Source: Flaccisagitta enflata | Lineage: Eukaryota > Chaetognatha > Sagittoidea > Aphragmophora | Reading direction: 5' to 3' | DNA length: 64,000 nucleotides | Assembly (NCBI GenBank): GCA_965153355.1 | Contig: OZ231126.1 | Coordinates: forward strand, 1,922,001-1,986,000 | Part shown: piece after piece, positions 1 to 11,795 of the stretch | Position numbering within the stretch: the stretch's first letter is position 1 | Layout of the letters: every line of letters begins with the position of its first letter | Program-made: the position numbers and the translations under genes | Notes under the pieces: model-generated | Told to the model about the DNA's origin: nothing | What the model saw: only the letters and a program-made list of their open reading frames with translations | The model's database searches: none

Positions 1-230
1 CACAGTGTCTCTCCCCTTTCAACTCCGGACTCTATGAGAGGCTTTGTTTGTCAGTCCATCCATTAGTCTGTTGGTCCGTCTGTCCGTCCAAGAGGAAAAA
101 AAAGTGGTCTAGATGCTTGTGTGTGGGGATTGGGGTGTGGATGGGCGTTGGATGCCCTTGTCCACCTGTCCACAACGTAACCCTGTGTTCCTTGTTTTTC
201 TCTGTTTCTTTCTCTGTCTCTTTCTCCCCC

Positions 231-270
<40 letters not shown>

Positions 271-1175
271 AGCATTTACGACTTTTTTCCTACGGCGATT
301 AGCCGCCTTTATTGGGACATTTCTTAGATTGCCACAGAAGACAGCTATACAGGACAATACAGTAACGTCCACTTTGTCAACCATATTTGCATTTTTACAG
401 ATTGCCACAGAGGAAAACCCGGATTTCTGTTGGGAAAACAAAAGGACAATTTCATTTGGAAAGAAAAGCAACTGAAACAAGGTGCATTATTCAGTAATTG
501 ATTTGATTGGCAGCGCTCGTTATCACTTTTCAGGTTATGATTTACGTGGATGGTTGAAGTCTGCTGAGTTTTCATTCTTTTATTTATGGATGAGCAACTC
601 TATTAGGAGCTTAGTGCTTCGGTCCATTCGTTAATCCGTAGTGCTCGAGTTAAAAAGTGTAGATATGTACATTTTCACTCCCCCTTCCCCTTTTTTAGGT
701 GTGACAAATCACCTCTATAACTGGCCGTGTCCGTTGGTTGGTCTGTCTGTCGGTCGGTTGGTCTGTAACGCATTCGTTCGACGATCCACACGTCGCACCT
801 ATTGGCCTACTTGGCCTTCTTACTTTCCTCTGCAATAACAAAACCCTGTTTAACCTGGATGATTCAAGTCTTCTAAGTTTTAATTCCTTTTACTACGGAT
901 GATCGGGTATCACAATTGGCGCAATAGTTCTTGCAAGTTAAAACCTTTCAAAATGCGAGCATGCAGTTCTTTTAGTTGCTGTGTCAAAAACGGTTTGATT
1001 TTTAGGCTTTTTGAGTCTTTGAGAGTAGCGTCCCAAGCCCAAACCACCAAAATTGCTTCACCGCATGCAAAATTTTCAAAAGTCATCGCATTTGCTGTTT
1101 GTTTGTTTGTTTGTTTGTTTGTTTGTTTGTTTGTTTGTTTGTTTGTTTGTTTGTTTGTTTGTTTATTTTATTCAG
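1..1175. other. Non-coding left flank with simple repeats and degenerate dispersed repeats
   Basis: There is a CT/GTCT-rich tract at about 196-271 and a GT-CGG-rich stretch at 696-838 that looks like a decayed copy of the GTCGCG family (below). A (GTTT)n microsatellite lies at 1097-1165, immediately before the first recognised acceptor. I see no supported exon here; the open frames are low complexity. Confidence 0.5.
1097..1165 (+). repeat. (GTTT)n microsatellite
   Basis: About 17 perfect GTTT units. The tract ends ten bases before the acceptor TTCAG (1171-1175) and forms most of the pyrimidine/T-rich stretch upstream of the exon. Confidence 0.95.
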
Positions 1176-1418
1176 CTTTGGCGGTTTTGTGGCCGAGTGG
1201 TTCTTCGGCGGCATGCTCGCAGACGGTTTTATCATTGGATTGCTCCACCAAATCTGACGGCATTTATCCATTGAAACTGGAAGTGTCTCCTGGGAAATAT
1301 CTTTTCCCCGAAGTTTATTGCGAAGACAATCAATTGACGGTTTTAAAAAGAACAAGAGCTGTGACACCCAAAAGTTCTTTCAGGGACAAGAATGAGTTGG
1401 ATTTCCGTTACAATCAAG
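1176..1418 (+). CDS. FReD module 1, entry exon
   Basis: The acceptor is TTCAG at 1171-1175. The frame reads SDGIYPLKLEVS, then FPEVYCEDNQLTVLKR, matching the FReD opening (SGVYxI, FxVYCD, TVIQRR). A possible donor is GTACAA at 1419. The frame stays open past it (FHRGAANYLKI resembles the 'DFYRGWxDYK' stretch), so the exon may instead end at about 1491. The join to exon 2498 needs one more exon or another donor; a candidate with YQHDGF...FW lies near 1612-1680 but I could not fix its borders. Confidence 0.6.
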
Positions 1419-2497
1419 GTACAATTTCTTTTCATCGTGGAGCAGCTAATTATCTTAAGATAATGGCATTATATATGTCTCAGGCAACGAGGTACAAGTA
1501 TTTTCATTGTTCCAGGAATGTGCATGCCTCAGAACAGTGAGCCGCGACATTCATTTAAATAAGAGAAAAAAAATTATTTTCGTTACAATCAACCTTATAT
1601 CATAACCGAGTTATCAACATGATGGTTTTGTAATGTCATTATTAAAATGGCGATTTTGGCGAAAGTTACAAAACGGACGTCTGATTTAGTCCATCGAATA
1701 GCTAAAGTACAATTTTTAAATCTATTGATTTTGCGCTCAGCTTCGAATGGTTTCGCTGGAAAGCAAGACAATTTCTTGTCTGCAATTCCTTACATTTCAG
1801 CGATCACTTCTCCAGTCGGCTACGCACGTATTCTTCAGGTTGATATATACTGGCACTCAGTGCTCTGTATTAACAGATTTGCATACAGTTGAACCCCGCT
1901 ATAACAGATTTCAGGGGACTAACAATTTTTCTCTGATAAAGGCGGACAAAGGAAGTAAAAGAAATTGATTTAAAGGGACTATGAGTTTGTATCTGTTATA
2001 AGCGGAACTCCGTTTGTGGCGGGTCCGTTAGAGTGGGGTTCAACTGTACTTAACGATGTATCTTGCAAGAAAAGCAAAAACAAGTGGCGCGGGGTCACAA
2101 TATCTTTGCGGACGGGTGGGCGGGGGCATCCAACCCCCAGCCTTTTCCCAACTACACCCCAACCCCCCTCCATCACACTTTCACACAAACAATTCCAACT
2201 GCAGCAACGTAAATACATGTTTATCGCGCTTGCAACTCGAGCGTGGACGACCAACGGACGAACGGACCAACGGACCGACAAAGCCTCTTATAGAATTGCG
2301 TGTCCGCAATTCAAAAGATATCGATTCATCTCGGCTTCGCAGGGACAGCGAAAAACTTTTTTTAAACATTCGCTAGTCGGTTGAAACTAATGAATATATG
2401 CAATTTGTGCTCATACTGTAGATGCAATCTACGGGAATAATCATGAATGTTTATATATAGTATAGTGTAGTATGTTTTATATTATGTACACATTCAG
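1419..2497. other. Intron 1 region with a small TA-flanked MITE
   Basis: Apart from the possible missing exon near 1612-1680, this holds the MITE at 1884-2048. Beyond it is a G/C-rich stretch at 2085-2345 with GGTCGG-type repeats, resembling 110-180 and 55430-55500. Confidence 0.5.
1884..2048. mobile_element. Short TIR element (MITE), TA flanks
   Basis: The 165-bp element starts CAGTTGAACCCCGCTATAAC and ends with the reverse complement of CAGTTGAACCCCACT. TA lies on both sides, as expected for the Tc1/mariner class. A decayed relative seems to lie at about 25410-25575. Confidence 0.7.
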
Positions 2498-2681
2498 GTT
2501 AGCCTGAATGCCCACGGAGTAACTGGAAAGGCGTTTTACCAAAAATTCAGCGTAGGCTCCACTGTAGGCTCCACTGTAACACCCAAAACATTGGATGATA
2601 TTGACACGAAATCCACAATTACTAAATGGAATCTATTTGTCGATGAATACAGTCAATTACCTCTAACAGCGGGACGAGCAG
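2498..2681 (+). CDS. FReD module 1, central exon
   Basis: Acceptor ATTCAG, donor GTCAGA; enters in phase 0 and leaves in phase 1. GKAFYQKFSVGS corresponds to the FReD 'A.Y..F.VG' segment. It contains a perfect 12-bp direct duplication (GTAGGCTCCACT twice, encoding VGSTVGST). Its end fits the next exon in phase. Confidence 0.72.
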
Positions 2682-2745
2682 GTCAGATCAAAGACGGGCG
2701 TAACGAACGTGTTTTGTTGTTTTTTGGTTGTTGCTGTTGTTGTTC

Positions 2746-3447
<702 letters not shown>

Positions 3448-3598
3448 TTGAGAGATCAACGGAGGGAGTTTTGTATTTGTATCTTGAGTTTCGCTCAAAA
3501 ATTCGAATTCCATAGGACACTTGTTCAAATTGAAACATATTTCCCGTGGCTGCATTCCGCTCTTCGAACTTGTTGAGCACAAATGTAGTTCTCCAACT

Positions 3599-3604
3599 GT
3601 TGTT

Positions 3605-3697
<93 letters not shown>

Positions 3698-3753
3698 CTT
3701 GTTCTTGTTGTTGTTCTTGTTGTTGTTCTTGTTGTTGTTCTTGTCGTTGTTGT
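3599..3753 (+). repeat. Second (GTT)n microsatellite
   Basis: About 50 units ending in GTTCTTGTT variants, separated from the first tract by 150 bp of unique sequence. It lies 30 bp upstream of the acceptor of exon 3784. Confidence 0.95.
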
Positions 3754-3783
3754 AATAACTATCACTACCAATAGTACCATCAG

Positions 3784-3885
3784 TGACCGACGCTTTGCTC
3801 CGATTGGACAGCAAGCCATTTTGCATTAATTCTGGGAGTGCTTCGCCCTGGTGGTATCCTACCGGCTGTACAGCTAGTACAGGAG
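3784..3885 (+). CDS. FReD module 1, WWY-box exon
   Basis: Acceptor ACCATCAG, donor GTAAAA. The frame reads SPWWYPTGCTASTGG, a close match to the FReD box 'GGWWYNSCHASNLNG'. It enters with 2 nt and leaves in phase 1, continuous with its neighbours. The upstream ALLRLDSKPFC corresponds to the 'F.T.DRDND...CA' segment. Confidence 0.78.
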
Positions 3886-4645
3886 GTAAAAACAAAACAT
3901 TAACAATTTTTTAGCTAATGGTATCGTTTTTTATTTACAGGAGTAAAGAATTGATGATCAAACTGATTCACCAGCTGTAGATTATTGTTTGTAACCATTT
4001 CACCAATATAAAAGTCCACGAAGTTGTTCCTTGATCACCAAATTGTTGCATGTTGTTCCTTAATCACCAAATTGTTCCTGAATAATGAATGAATCCTGAT
4101 GATTACTTATGAGATGGGTAAGGGATTGATGACGTGGTGCCTAGATCAAGTCGAAACCGATTTGTCAAGTAGATTAGGCTCTATGTAGGCATTTCTAGTC
4201 AGAGACAATCGCGTTTTTAACGGGCCACTTGGTTGCTCGCTCGCACCGCTCACTTGCACCGCAGCGCTCTGCTTTTCAATGCTTGCTTTGCTTGCTTTGC
4301 TTGCTTGCTCGCTCCATTCATGGGCTCACTCACTCACTTCGCTCACTCCCTCGTGGGACGGTTGAAATTCATGAAAATGTGTACACACTGTGAATATGTT
4401 CAACGGAATAAAACGCGTTTTTGGTCGTCAGTAGAAACACGCCCTGAAGAGATAGAGATAGAGACATAAGAAATAAAGGGAAATGAGACAAAGATAGAGA
4501 CATACAGATTAAAGGGAATGATTCTGGTCGTCAGTAGAAACACGCCCTAATTATTCTAATGAAACACAAAAAGTGAATGTAAATACCCACATTGCATCAT
4601 GACCATCCTATTGAAGAGTCACTGACATTTTGTATCGATTATTAG
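3886..4645. other. Intron with a GGGCG-TIR repeat copy
   Basis: Unique AT-rich sequence to about 4186, then the repeat described at 4187-4459. A short GATAGAGA-rich tail repeats the end of that element (TCGTCAGTAGAAACACGCCC) at about 4527. Confidence 0.5.
4187..4459. mobile_element. GGGCG-TIR family copy (MITE), one of four
   Basis: Starts near TTTCTAGTCAGAGACAATCG and ends CAGTAGAAACACGCCC. The interior is rich in GCTCACTCGCTC-type units and contains a GTGTACACACTGTGAA hairpin. The same layout recurs at 13298-13572, 21164-21432 and 22888-23132, so this is a dispersed element. Confidence 0.7.
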
Positions 4646-4733
4646 GCAATCCAATGACAAATTTGGACTTAAAGCGTGGCTATCTTACTGGTTCATCTTC
4701 TGAGATGGATGAAAAAGGAATTGTTTGGAAAAG
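4646..4733 (+). CDS. FReD module 1, GI.W exit exon
   Basis: Acceptor ATTAG, candidate donor GTCGGA. GGNPMTNLDLKRGYLTG continues the WWY box, then MDEKGIVWKR matches the FReD 'GIIWYPW' exit. It enters with 2 nt as required. Without the splice the frame stops at about 4750. The donor is weak and the following intron would be only 67 bp. Confidence 0.55.
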
Positions 4734-4800
4734 GTCGGACGTGACATATTAAAACCCTGATATTCATTGTGGTCTGAGTCAATGGAGTAAAAACCTACAG

Positions 4801-4987
4801 AGCTATAAAATCCTTTGAAATTCTCCATAGGTATACGACATGGGTAGATGACCATACCCATACTAAAGAATACGAAATCCTCGATACAGCAACTTGGCAA
4901 CTCGTAGTTAAACCTGCGGGTTTGATTATAAAGCAGAAGACACTCGTTGCCGGTGCAAATGTGTGCCATGGCGAGAGCGGATATGTG
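4801..4987 (+). CDS. Inter-module exon leading into FReD module 2
   Basis: Acceptor CCTACAG, excellent donor GTAAGT; enters with 1 nt and leaves in phase 0. Open for 62 codons, ending ANVCHGESGYV, which is the Cys/Gly-x-Tyr entry of the next module. The acceptor is less certain than the donor; AG at 4891 is an alternative. An antisense frame (4685-4969) is also open, but it has no splice context. Confidence 0.55.
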
Positions 4988-5093
4988 GTAAGTGATAAGT
5001 TTAGGTGAAAATCAACCTCTGGTAATTGAAATTTACTAACAACGATATTGTTTAAATGATAATTGAATTAGATTTGTTTGTTTTTTACATTAG

Positions 5094-5164
5094 GTTGTAA
5101 AAGATGTACCAAATCCATCTTACGCGAGAGAAGACTCTTTCGACATCGTTTGTAATAATGATCG
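5094..5164 (+). CDS. FReD module 2, entry exon
   Basis: Acceptor ACATTAG, donor GTACGA. VVKDVPNPSY then SFDIVCNNDR matches the FReD 'FxVYCDME' stretch. Phase 0 in, 2 out, which joins in frame to 5347. Confidence 0.72.
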
Positions 5165-5346
5165 GTACGAAAATTACCAGTTTTACTCTATCATTCTTGT
5201 GATTTTTCTCTCTTGGCTGAAGAATTAAGAAACATCCATGAATTATCGTTATTAGGCAACAAAGTCGGATAAGCCTAAATTTGACATTTGACACCCGGGA
5301 AGCAACGTTAATGTCTCAGACTCAACCTTTTCTTCTCAAAACACAG

Positions 5347-5446
5347 GTTCCAAGTATTGGAAAACAACAACCCATCAACATTGTTTGAGAAACGCAACAT
5401 AATCGAATACGCACTTGGATTTGGAAATATCTACAAAGAATTTTGG
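5347..5446 (+). CDS. FReD module 2, GFGN-EFW exon
   Basis: Acceptor ACACAG, donor GTACCT. IIEYALGFGNIYKEFW is a near-textbook match to FReD 'W.DYKNGFGNLNGEFW'. It ends in phase 0 and the next exon supplies VGND, restoring the classic FW-x-G-N-D. Confidence 0.85.
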
Positions 5447-5736
5447 GTACCTTAATCATTTTTCCCTCTTTGATACCAGATTATAAGCCAAAATTGAGTA
5501 GTTAATACATGATGTCATCACTGATTAACTACCATAGCAAACTAGTAGGGCATGGTGTGGAAAAGTGTCAAATGGTGTGGAAAAGTGTCAAATGGTGTGA
5601 GTCATTATGGTAAGATATTCTTTGATGGGAGATACTTTGTTAATCGATATCTAATCTAATTGGTAAACTTTGTAGTTGATGCGAATCTATATTTGTATAT
5701 TCTATATTCTTTTTTTCACTTCTTTTTTTTTTGAAG

Positions 5737-5894
5737 GTTGGCAATGATCTTTTATCAAAAATCGACCCGCCTCATGACCAAGTCAAAATTGATTTACTGT
5801 TTGAAGACAACGCAGTCAATAATGAATGGCATCAAGCGTTTTACAAAAGCTTTGCCGTTGGACACAGAAATGACTACCCTCTGACTGTTAAGGG
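5737..5894 (+). CDS. FReD module 2, GND and FxVG exon (seed of array 1)
   Basis: Acceptor TTTGAAG, donor GTAAGA. VGNDLLSKI...VKIDLLFED corresponds to 'LGNDxIHxLT...LRVDLED'. AFYKSFAVGHRNDYPLTVKG corresponds to 'AxYxxFxVGxxxxYxLxVxG'. It leaves in phase 2. Its last 55 nt plus the first 7 nt of the intron are the unit amplified just downstream. Confidence 0.85.
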
Positions 5895-6586
5895 GTAAGA
5901 TCATACAAGAGCTTTGTTGTTGGACACAGGAATGACTACCCTCTGACTGTCAATGGATAAGATCATACAAGAGCTTTGTTGTTGGACACAGTAATAACTA
6001 CCCACTGACTGTCAATGGATAAGATCATACAAGAGCTTTGTTGTTGGACACAGGAATGACTACCCTCTGACTGTCAATGGGTAAGATTTTACAAGAGCTT
6101 TGTTGTTGGACACAATAATGACTACCCTCTGACTGTCAATGGATAAGATCAAACAAGAGCTTTGTTGTTGGACACAGTAAAAACTACCCTCTAACCGTCA
6201 ATGGGTAAGATTTTACAAGAGCTTTGTTGTTGGACAAAGTAATGACTACCCACTGACTGTTAATGGGTAAGATTTTACAAGAGCTTTGTTGTTGGACAAA
6301 GTAATGACTACCCTCTGACAGTTAATGGGTAAGATTTTACAAGAGCTTTGTTGTTGGACAAAGTAATGACTACCCACTGACTGTTAACGGGTAAGATTTT
6401 ACACGAGCTTTGTTGTTGGACAAAGTAATGACTACCCTCTGACTGTTAATGGGTAAGACTTTACAAGAGCTTTGTTGTTGGACAAAGTAATGACTACCCT
6501 CTGACTGTTAATGGGTAAGATTTTACAAGAGCTTTGTCGTTGGACACAGTCATGACTATCCGCTGACTGTTAATGGGTAAGATTTT
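5840..6586 (+). repeat. Array 1: 62-bp tandem repeat of an exon tail plus its 5' splice site, 12 copies
   Basis: Copy 1 is the end of the coding exon. Each unit is about 55 nt of exon sequence followed by GTAAGAT of the intron. Nine of the 12 copies keep GGGTAAG; copies 2, 3 and 5 have GGATAAG. The exonic part remains an open frame (..SFVVG.SNDYPLTVNG) in every copy. Later copies share ACAAAGTAATG variants, suggesting stepwise spread. Confidence 0.93.
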
Positions 6587-6688
6587 GAAATTGAGTTAAT
6601 TAGGAAAGCTTTTGTAACCTCATTACTCTGCTATGTTGAGTCGTAGTTGGACTTAGCTCGCAGCAAATTGAATCGGCCTGATGGTTAG

Positions 6689-9303
6689 TGCCGTCAGAGG
6701 TTTTTCTATTTCTAGCTCAAAGAAAAGGGGGGTCAAAAGGGCGAGTCCCCTGAAGTCCATCAAGTTGGGTCTTAAAATGTGCCCAACACTTTGGGGAACA
6801 CTAATCCAGGTTTGTTATACCCAGTAGCAGGTGCTAGTTCGAATGTCTCCAAAAAAAGTGCCCAAAATGGCCAAAATTAGCTATTTTTGACCGTTTTTGG
6901 CCCTTTAACCTATCTTAAAACTGGAGTAGAGCCATGAAATTTTGCACACACATGTATTAAACCCTAATTTAGTTGTATGTAAAAAATTTTGAACCTCAGA
7001 TAATTTTTAGGTACCTAAATATGGAAAAAACGTGTTTTTTGCAAATTTTGAAAAGAAAAAAAAAGTTGTTACCCCCTTAAAGTTCACCAATTTGGACAAA
7101 ATTTTTACTGGAGATATTTAACATTATGAAGTACCTCCATGCAAAATTTCATCAAAATCGGAGCACTTTAAGTACCCAAAATTGTCATCGAAAATCAAAA
7201 AATGGAAAAAAATGACTTCGAAAATTGTTTTTTGGCTGGAGACATGGCCATGTTATGGCAGGGACGTATGAACCAAGGGCCAAAATACCTTTTAGTGACT
7301 GTTGTTGATGCCCAAAAAAAAATTCATGACCCTGAGAGCATTTTTTGGGTGTCAGATAACACTTTTTTTGAGACCGTCACACCCAAAATTGCGAAATTTG
7401 ACAATTTTTGGCCTTTTTTCAAGTTAAAACCTATAGAGAAGTTGAATTATGGGCCAAAAATTGGATAGTAGACCTTAATAAAGATTCATGAAAAAATTTT
7501 TTTTTTCTTTTTAAATTTCTAGATGCCTAAATTAGGAAAAATCTGGTTTTTCGCAATTTTTTTAATGAAAACAAATGTCGTTTCCCCCCTTAAAGTTCAT
7601 CGATTTGGACAAAATTTTTACCGAAGATACTTCACATTATGAAGTACCCCCATGCATAATTTCATCAAAATTCAAGCACTTTAAGTACCCAAAATTGTCT
7701 TCAAAAATCAAAAAATGGAAAAAAATGACCTGAAAATCGTCTTTTGGCCGGAGACATTGCCATGTTATGGCAGGGACTTATGAACCAAGGGCCAAAATTA
7801 CTTTTAGGGACTTTTTGCAAGTAGAAATTTTGCATGGAGGTACTCCATAATGTGAAGTATCTCCAGTAACAATTTTGTCCAAATCGGTGAACTTGAAGGG
7901 GTACATTCTTTTTTCTTTAAAAAATCGCGAAAAACCCGTTTTTTCCTTATTTAGGTACCTAGAAAATTTTTTTACCAAGAAAATTTTTTTGGAGGATTCT
8001 TTGTTAGGGTCTACTATATGTGCATGCATAATTTATTGCCCATATTTCAACTTTTCTTTAGATTTCTACTTGCAAAAAGGCCTAAAATCTCCCAATTTCG
8101 CAATTTTTGGTTCAACGGTCTTCAAAAAATTGTTATTTGACACCCAAAAAATGCTCTCAAGGTTATGAAATTTTTTTGGGGCATCAACAACAGTCCCTAA
8201 AAGTAATTTTGGCCCTTGGTTCATACGTCCCTGCCATAACATGGCAATGTCTCCGGCCAAAAGACGATTTTCAGGTCATTTTTTTTCCATTTTTTGATTT
8301 TTGAAGACAATTTTGGGTACTTAAAGTGCTTTGATTTTGATGAAATTTTGCATGGAGGTACTTCATAATGTGAAGTATCTTCAGTAAAAATTTTGTCCAA
8401 ATCGATGAACTTTAAGTGGGGTAACAACATTTGTTTTCATTTAAAAAATCGCAAAAAAACAGATTTTTCGTAATTTAGGTATCTAGAAATTTTTGTTACC
8501 AAATTTTTTTTTTAATGAATCTTTATTAAGGTTTACTCTATGTCCATGCAAAATTTTTGGCCCCTCTATAGGTTTTAACTTGAAAAAAAGCCAAAAATCG
8601 TCAAATTTCGCAATTTTGGGTGTGACAGTCTCCAAAAAAGTGTTATTTGACACCCAAAAAATGCTCTCAGGGTCATGAAATTTTTTTTGGGCATCAACAA
8701 CAGTCACTAAAAGGAATTTTGGCCCTTGGTTCATACGTCCCTGCCATAGCATGGCCATGTCTCCCGCCAAAAGACAATTTTCGAAGTCGTTTTTTTCCAT
8801 TTTTTGATTTTCGATGACAATTTTGGGTACTTAAAGTGCTCCGATTTTAATGAAATTTTGCGTGGAGGTACTTCATAATGTGAAGTATCTCCAGTAAAAA
8901 TTTTGTCCAAATTGGTGATTTTTAAGGGGGGTAACGAATTTTTTTTTTCTATTCAAAATTTGCGAAAAACACGTTTTTTCCATATTTAGGTACCTAAAAA
9001 TTATCCGAGGTTCAAAATTTTTTACATACAACTAAATTAGGGTCTAATGCAAGTGTGTGCAAAATTTCATGGCTCTACTTCATGTTTAAGATAGGTTTAA
9101 GGGCCAAAAATGGTCAAAAATGGGCAATTTTGGCCATTTTGGGCACTTTTTTTGGAGACATTGGAACTAGCACCTGAAACTGGGTATAACGAGCCTGGAT
9201 TAGTATTCCCCAAGGTCTTGCGCACATTTTAAGACCCAACTTGATGGACTTCAGGGGATTCGCCCTTTTTATGAAGCCCTACAGAGAGAAAAACCTCTGA
9301 CGG
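6689..9303. mobile_element. 2.6-kb foldback (long inverted-repeat) element
   Basis: The left end CCGTCAGAGGTTTTTCT is the reverse complement of the right end AGAAAAACCTCTGACGG. Arms of about 1.2 kb mirror each other around 7.95-8.0 kb. Each arm carries two diverged copies of a roughly 500-bp unit, marked by GCCATGTTATGGCAGGGAC and its complement at about 7245, 7760, 8230 and 8745. No credible coding frame is present, so it looks non-autonomous. I found no clear target duplication; a GA microsatellite abuts the right end. Confidence 0.85.
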
Positions 9304-9305
9304 AG

Positions 9306-9406
<101 letters not shown>

Positions 9407-9587
9407 AAGTTGTTAATTGCAATTCATTCAATCTTGCAATGGCAATGGCAATGGCGTCCCAGATAGAGAGGCAGATGGATCGGGGATGGAACTACAGACG
9501 AATCAATCCATCAAAAGAGATGCAGGGATAACATTCCAAAATTGAGAAATGAGGTATCATTATTCGATGTTTTTGTTTTTGTTTCAG

Positions 9588-9694
9588 ATTTTGTTCACAC
9601 GTGGAAAGTGGTTTCAGAGCTGGAGATGTGCTCCAGCGATATCTCAAAAATGATAAGGGTATTTTTCAACATACCTGCACCTCCTCTTCCGTTG
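9588..9694 (+). CDS. FReD module 2, Cys-box exon
   Basis: Acceptor GTTTCAG, donor GTAAGA. NDKGIFQHTCTSSSVG parallels the FReD 'GGWWYxxCxSSxLNG' region. One nucleotide in and phase 1 out, continuous with 5737-5894 across a 3.7-kb intron. Confidence 0.7.
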
Positions 9695-10172
9695 GTAAGA
9701 CTGAAGGCAAAGAAAAACAAGTCTCACTTTTCTACTTAAAAGTGAGCTTTTGCACAGTCATGACTCGTCGGTCGCAAACACATATTGTTGTCTTTAATTG
9801 TTTTATGAAGTGATTTATAAATGATAGGTTAACAAAACAATTCGCTAATAAAAGCGACTATAGCTCCAGTCTCTAATCTGTGTTTCTTTACTCTACACCT
9901 GCTCCATCCCTCAATACCGCTGTAACATGCTTACATCTCCATGCTAACTCTTTGTTACATGTTTAGTAATGGGTGATCTCAGTTATTTTGTTGGTCCATT
10001 TTTATGTTTTTAGGGCATGTAGGAAGCTAGGAGCAGATTGGATCACAAGTCCCGGCATCTGTTTTTTTTTTTTTTTGGGGGGGGGGTTTCCAATATAGCT
10101 ATATTCGCACAACTATCTGCCCACTATCATAGCTTTATGCGTTTATATTGGTCTGTATTTAATGTTTAACAG
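9695..10172. other. Intron, nothing recognised
   Basis: Plain AT-rich sequence with a T/G homopolymer run at about 10062-10087. No repeat family or exon was identified. Confidence 0.5.
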
Positions 10173-10270
10173 GTTGGTGGTGGCCAAGTGGTTGTCGCAG
10201 AAAAGATCTAATTGGTCCACTGACTGGCAAAAAAAATGATTTCTTCTGGACCTCGAGGTTTCTTTATGAG
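10173..10270 (+). CDS. FReD module 2, second WWY-like exon and exit
   Basis: Acceptor TTTAACAG, donor GTAGGC. WWWPSGCRRKDLIGPLTG, then NDFFWTSRFLYE, follow the order WWY...C...LNG...GI.W. Two nt in, phase 0 out. The preceding exon already has a Cys box, so the module may have a duplicated or split box. Confidence 0.72.
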
Positions 10271-10514
10271 GTAGGCCTTTTATGATCAAAACTGATCTGA
10301 TATCAACCATTTGCCTTGAAGATTTCTCGCTCTTATTATCAGTTTGTCATTTGTTTACTTACTTTTGTAGATGCAGATTTATCACCTAGGTGAACTTCTG
10401 CATTGCTCTATATGATATGTCACTTTTTAGTCGCGTGCACGCGACTCTATAACCCGCTCTGTCGGTCGGTCCGTCGGTCGGTCCGTCCGTCCGTCCGTCC
10501 GTAACACTTAGCTT

Positions 10515-11280
10515 TTTTTCGTCGTTTTACATCATTTTAGGGTATTTTACGTCATTTTAAGTCATTTTAAGTCATTTTAAGTCATTTCCAGTCATTTTCA
10601 GTTAATTTTAGGCACGTAAGTCATTTTGTCATTTTTTGTCATTTTTGTCATTTTATGTTATTATATGTCATTTTAAGTCTTTCTTAGTTATTCTAAGTCA
10701 TTCTAAGTCATTCCAAGTCTTTCTAAGTCACTCTAAGTTATTTTTTGGCTTTTGTAGTTTTTAGTAACACTTTGCTTTTTGCGTCATTTTTGGTCCATTT
10801 GGGTCGTCTGGAGTTATTCTGAGTCATTTTTTTGTTGTTTTTGGTCATTTTTGGTTGCTTTTGGTCATTTTTGGTTGCTTTTAATCATTTTTGGTCATTT
10901 TTGATCATTTACGTCACTTTGTTCATTTAAGTCATTTGTGTCATTTTTGGGCATTTAAAATAGTTTTAAGTCATTTTAAGTCATTTCGGAACATTTCAGG
11001 TCATTTTTGGTCATTTAGCATGGTTTTTTGGTATGTTTTGGTCTTTTATGTTTTTTTGGTTTTTTGGTTTTTGGTTTTTGGTTTTTGGTTTTTGGTTTTT
11101 TAGTTTTTTGGTTTTTTGGTTTTTTGGTTTTTTGGTTTTGGTTTTTTTTTTTTTTGTTTTTTGTTTTTTTGTTTTTTGTTTTTTGTTTTTTGTTTTGTTT
11201 TTTAATTTTTTGGTCATTTATGTTTTTTTGTATGTTTTGGTCATTTATGTTTTTTGGTATGTTTTGGTCATATATGTCAT
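10515..11280 (+). repeat. GTCATTTTA-type short tandem repeats grading into GGTTTTT repeats
   Basis: Degenerate 10-bp GTCATTTTAA units dominate to about 11020, followed by TTTTTGGTTT units to about 11210 and TATGTTTTGGTCAT units. The open frames here are low-complexity artefacts. Confidence 0.9.
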
Positions 11281-11282
11281 TT

Positions 11283-11795
11283 CAAGTCTGCTGGTTTCAG
11301 TCTGCTGGTTTCAGTCTGCTTATTTCAGTCTGCTGGTTTCAGTCTGCTGGTTTAAGTCTGCTGATTTAAGTCAGCTGGTTTAAGTCGGCTGGTTTAAGTC
11401 GGCTGGTTTAAGTCTGCTGGTTTAAGTCAGCTGGTTTAAGTTGGCTGGTTTAAGTTGGCTCAGCTGGTTTAAGTCTGCTGGTTTAAGTCGGCTGGTTTAA
11501 GTTGGCTGGTTTAAGTCGGCTGGTTTAAGTCTGCTGGTTTAAGTCTGCTGGTTTAAGTCTGCTGGTTTAAGTCTGCTGTCTTAAGTCTGCTGGTTTAGGT
11601 CTGCTGGTTTAAGTCTGCTGGTTTAAGTCTGCTGGTTTAAGTCTGCTGGTTTAAGTCTGCTGGTTTAAGTTTGCTGGTTTAAGTCTGCTGGTTTCAGTCT
11701 GCTGGTTAAAGTCTGCTGGTTTAAGTCTGCTGGTTTAAGTCTGCTGGTTTAAGTCTGCTGGTTTGGGTCTGCTGGTTTGGGTCTGCTGGTTTGGG
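11283..11795 (+). repeat. 14-bp minisatellite GTCTGCTGGTTTAA
   Basis: About 36 copies with point variants (GTCGGCTGGTTTAA, GTTGGCTGGTTTAA), continuous with the next block. Confidence 0.95.

Noticed and set aside
1183-1260. tRNA-Ser/Leu-like A box TGGCCGAGTGGTT
   Set aside because: No matching B box or acceptor stem, and it lies in an exon frame; treated as chance.
4685-4969. 94-codon antisense ORF with Cys and Phe-rich text
   Set aside because: It overlaps two sense exons that fit the gene by phase and domain order; no splice or start context supports the antisense reading.
5840-6586. Regularly spaced repeats could suggest a CRISPR array
   Set aside because: Units are contiguous 62-bp tandem copies with no unique spacers, in an animal intron, and copy 1 is an exon end.
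7202-8800. Related ORFs MEKNDFENC... on both strands in the foldback
   Set aside because: They repeat because the element is inverted and internally duplicated; they are short, low in complexity and broken, so probably not genes.
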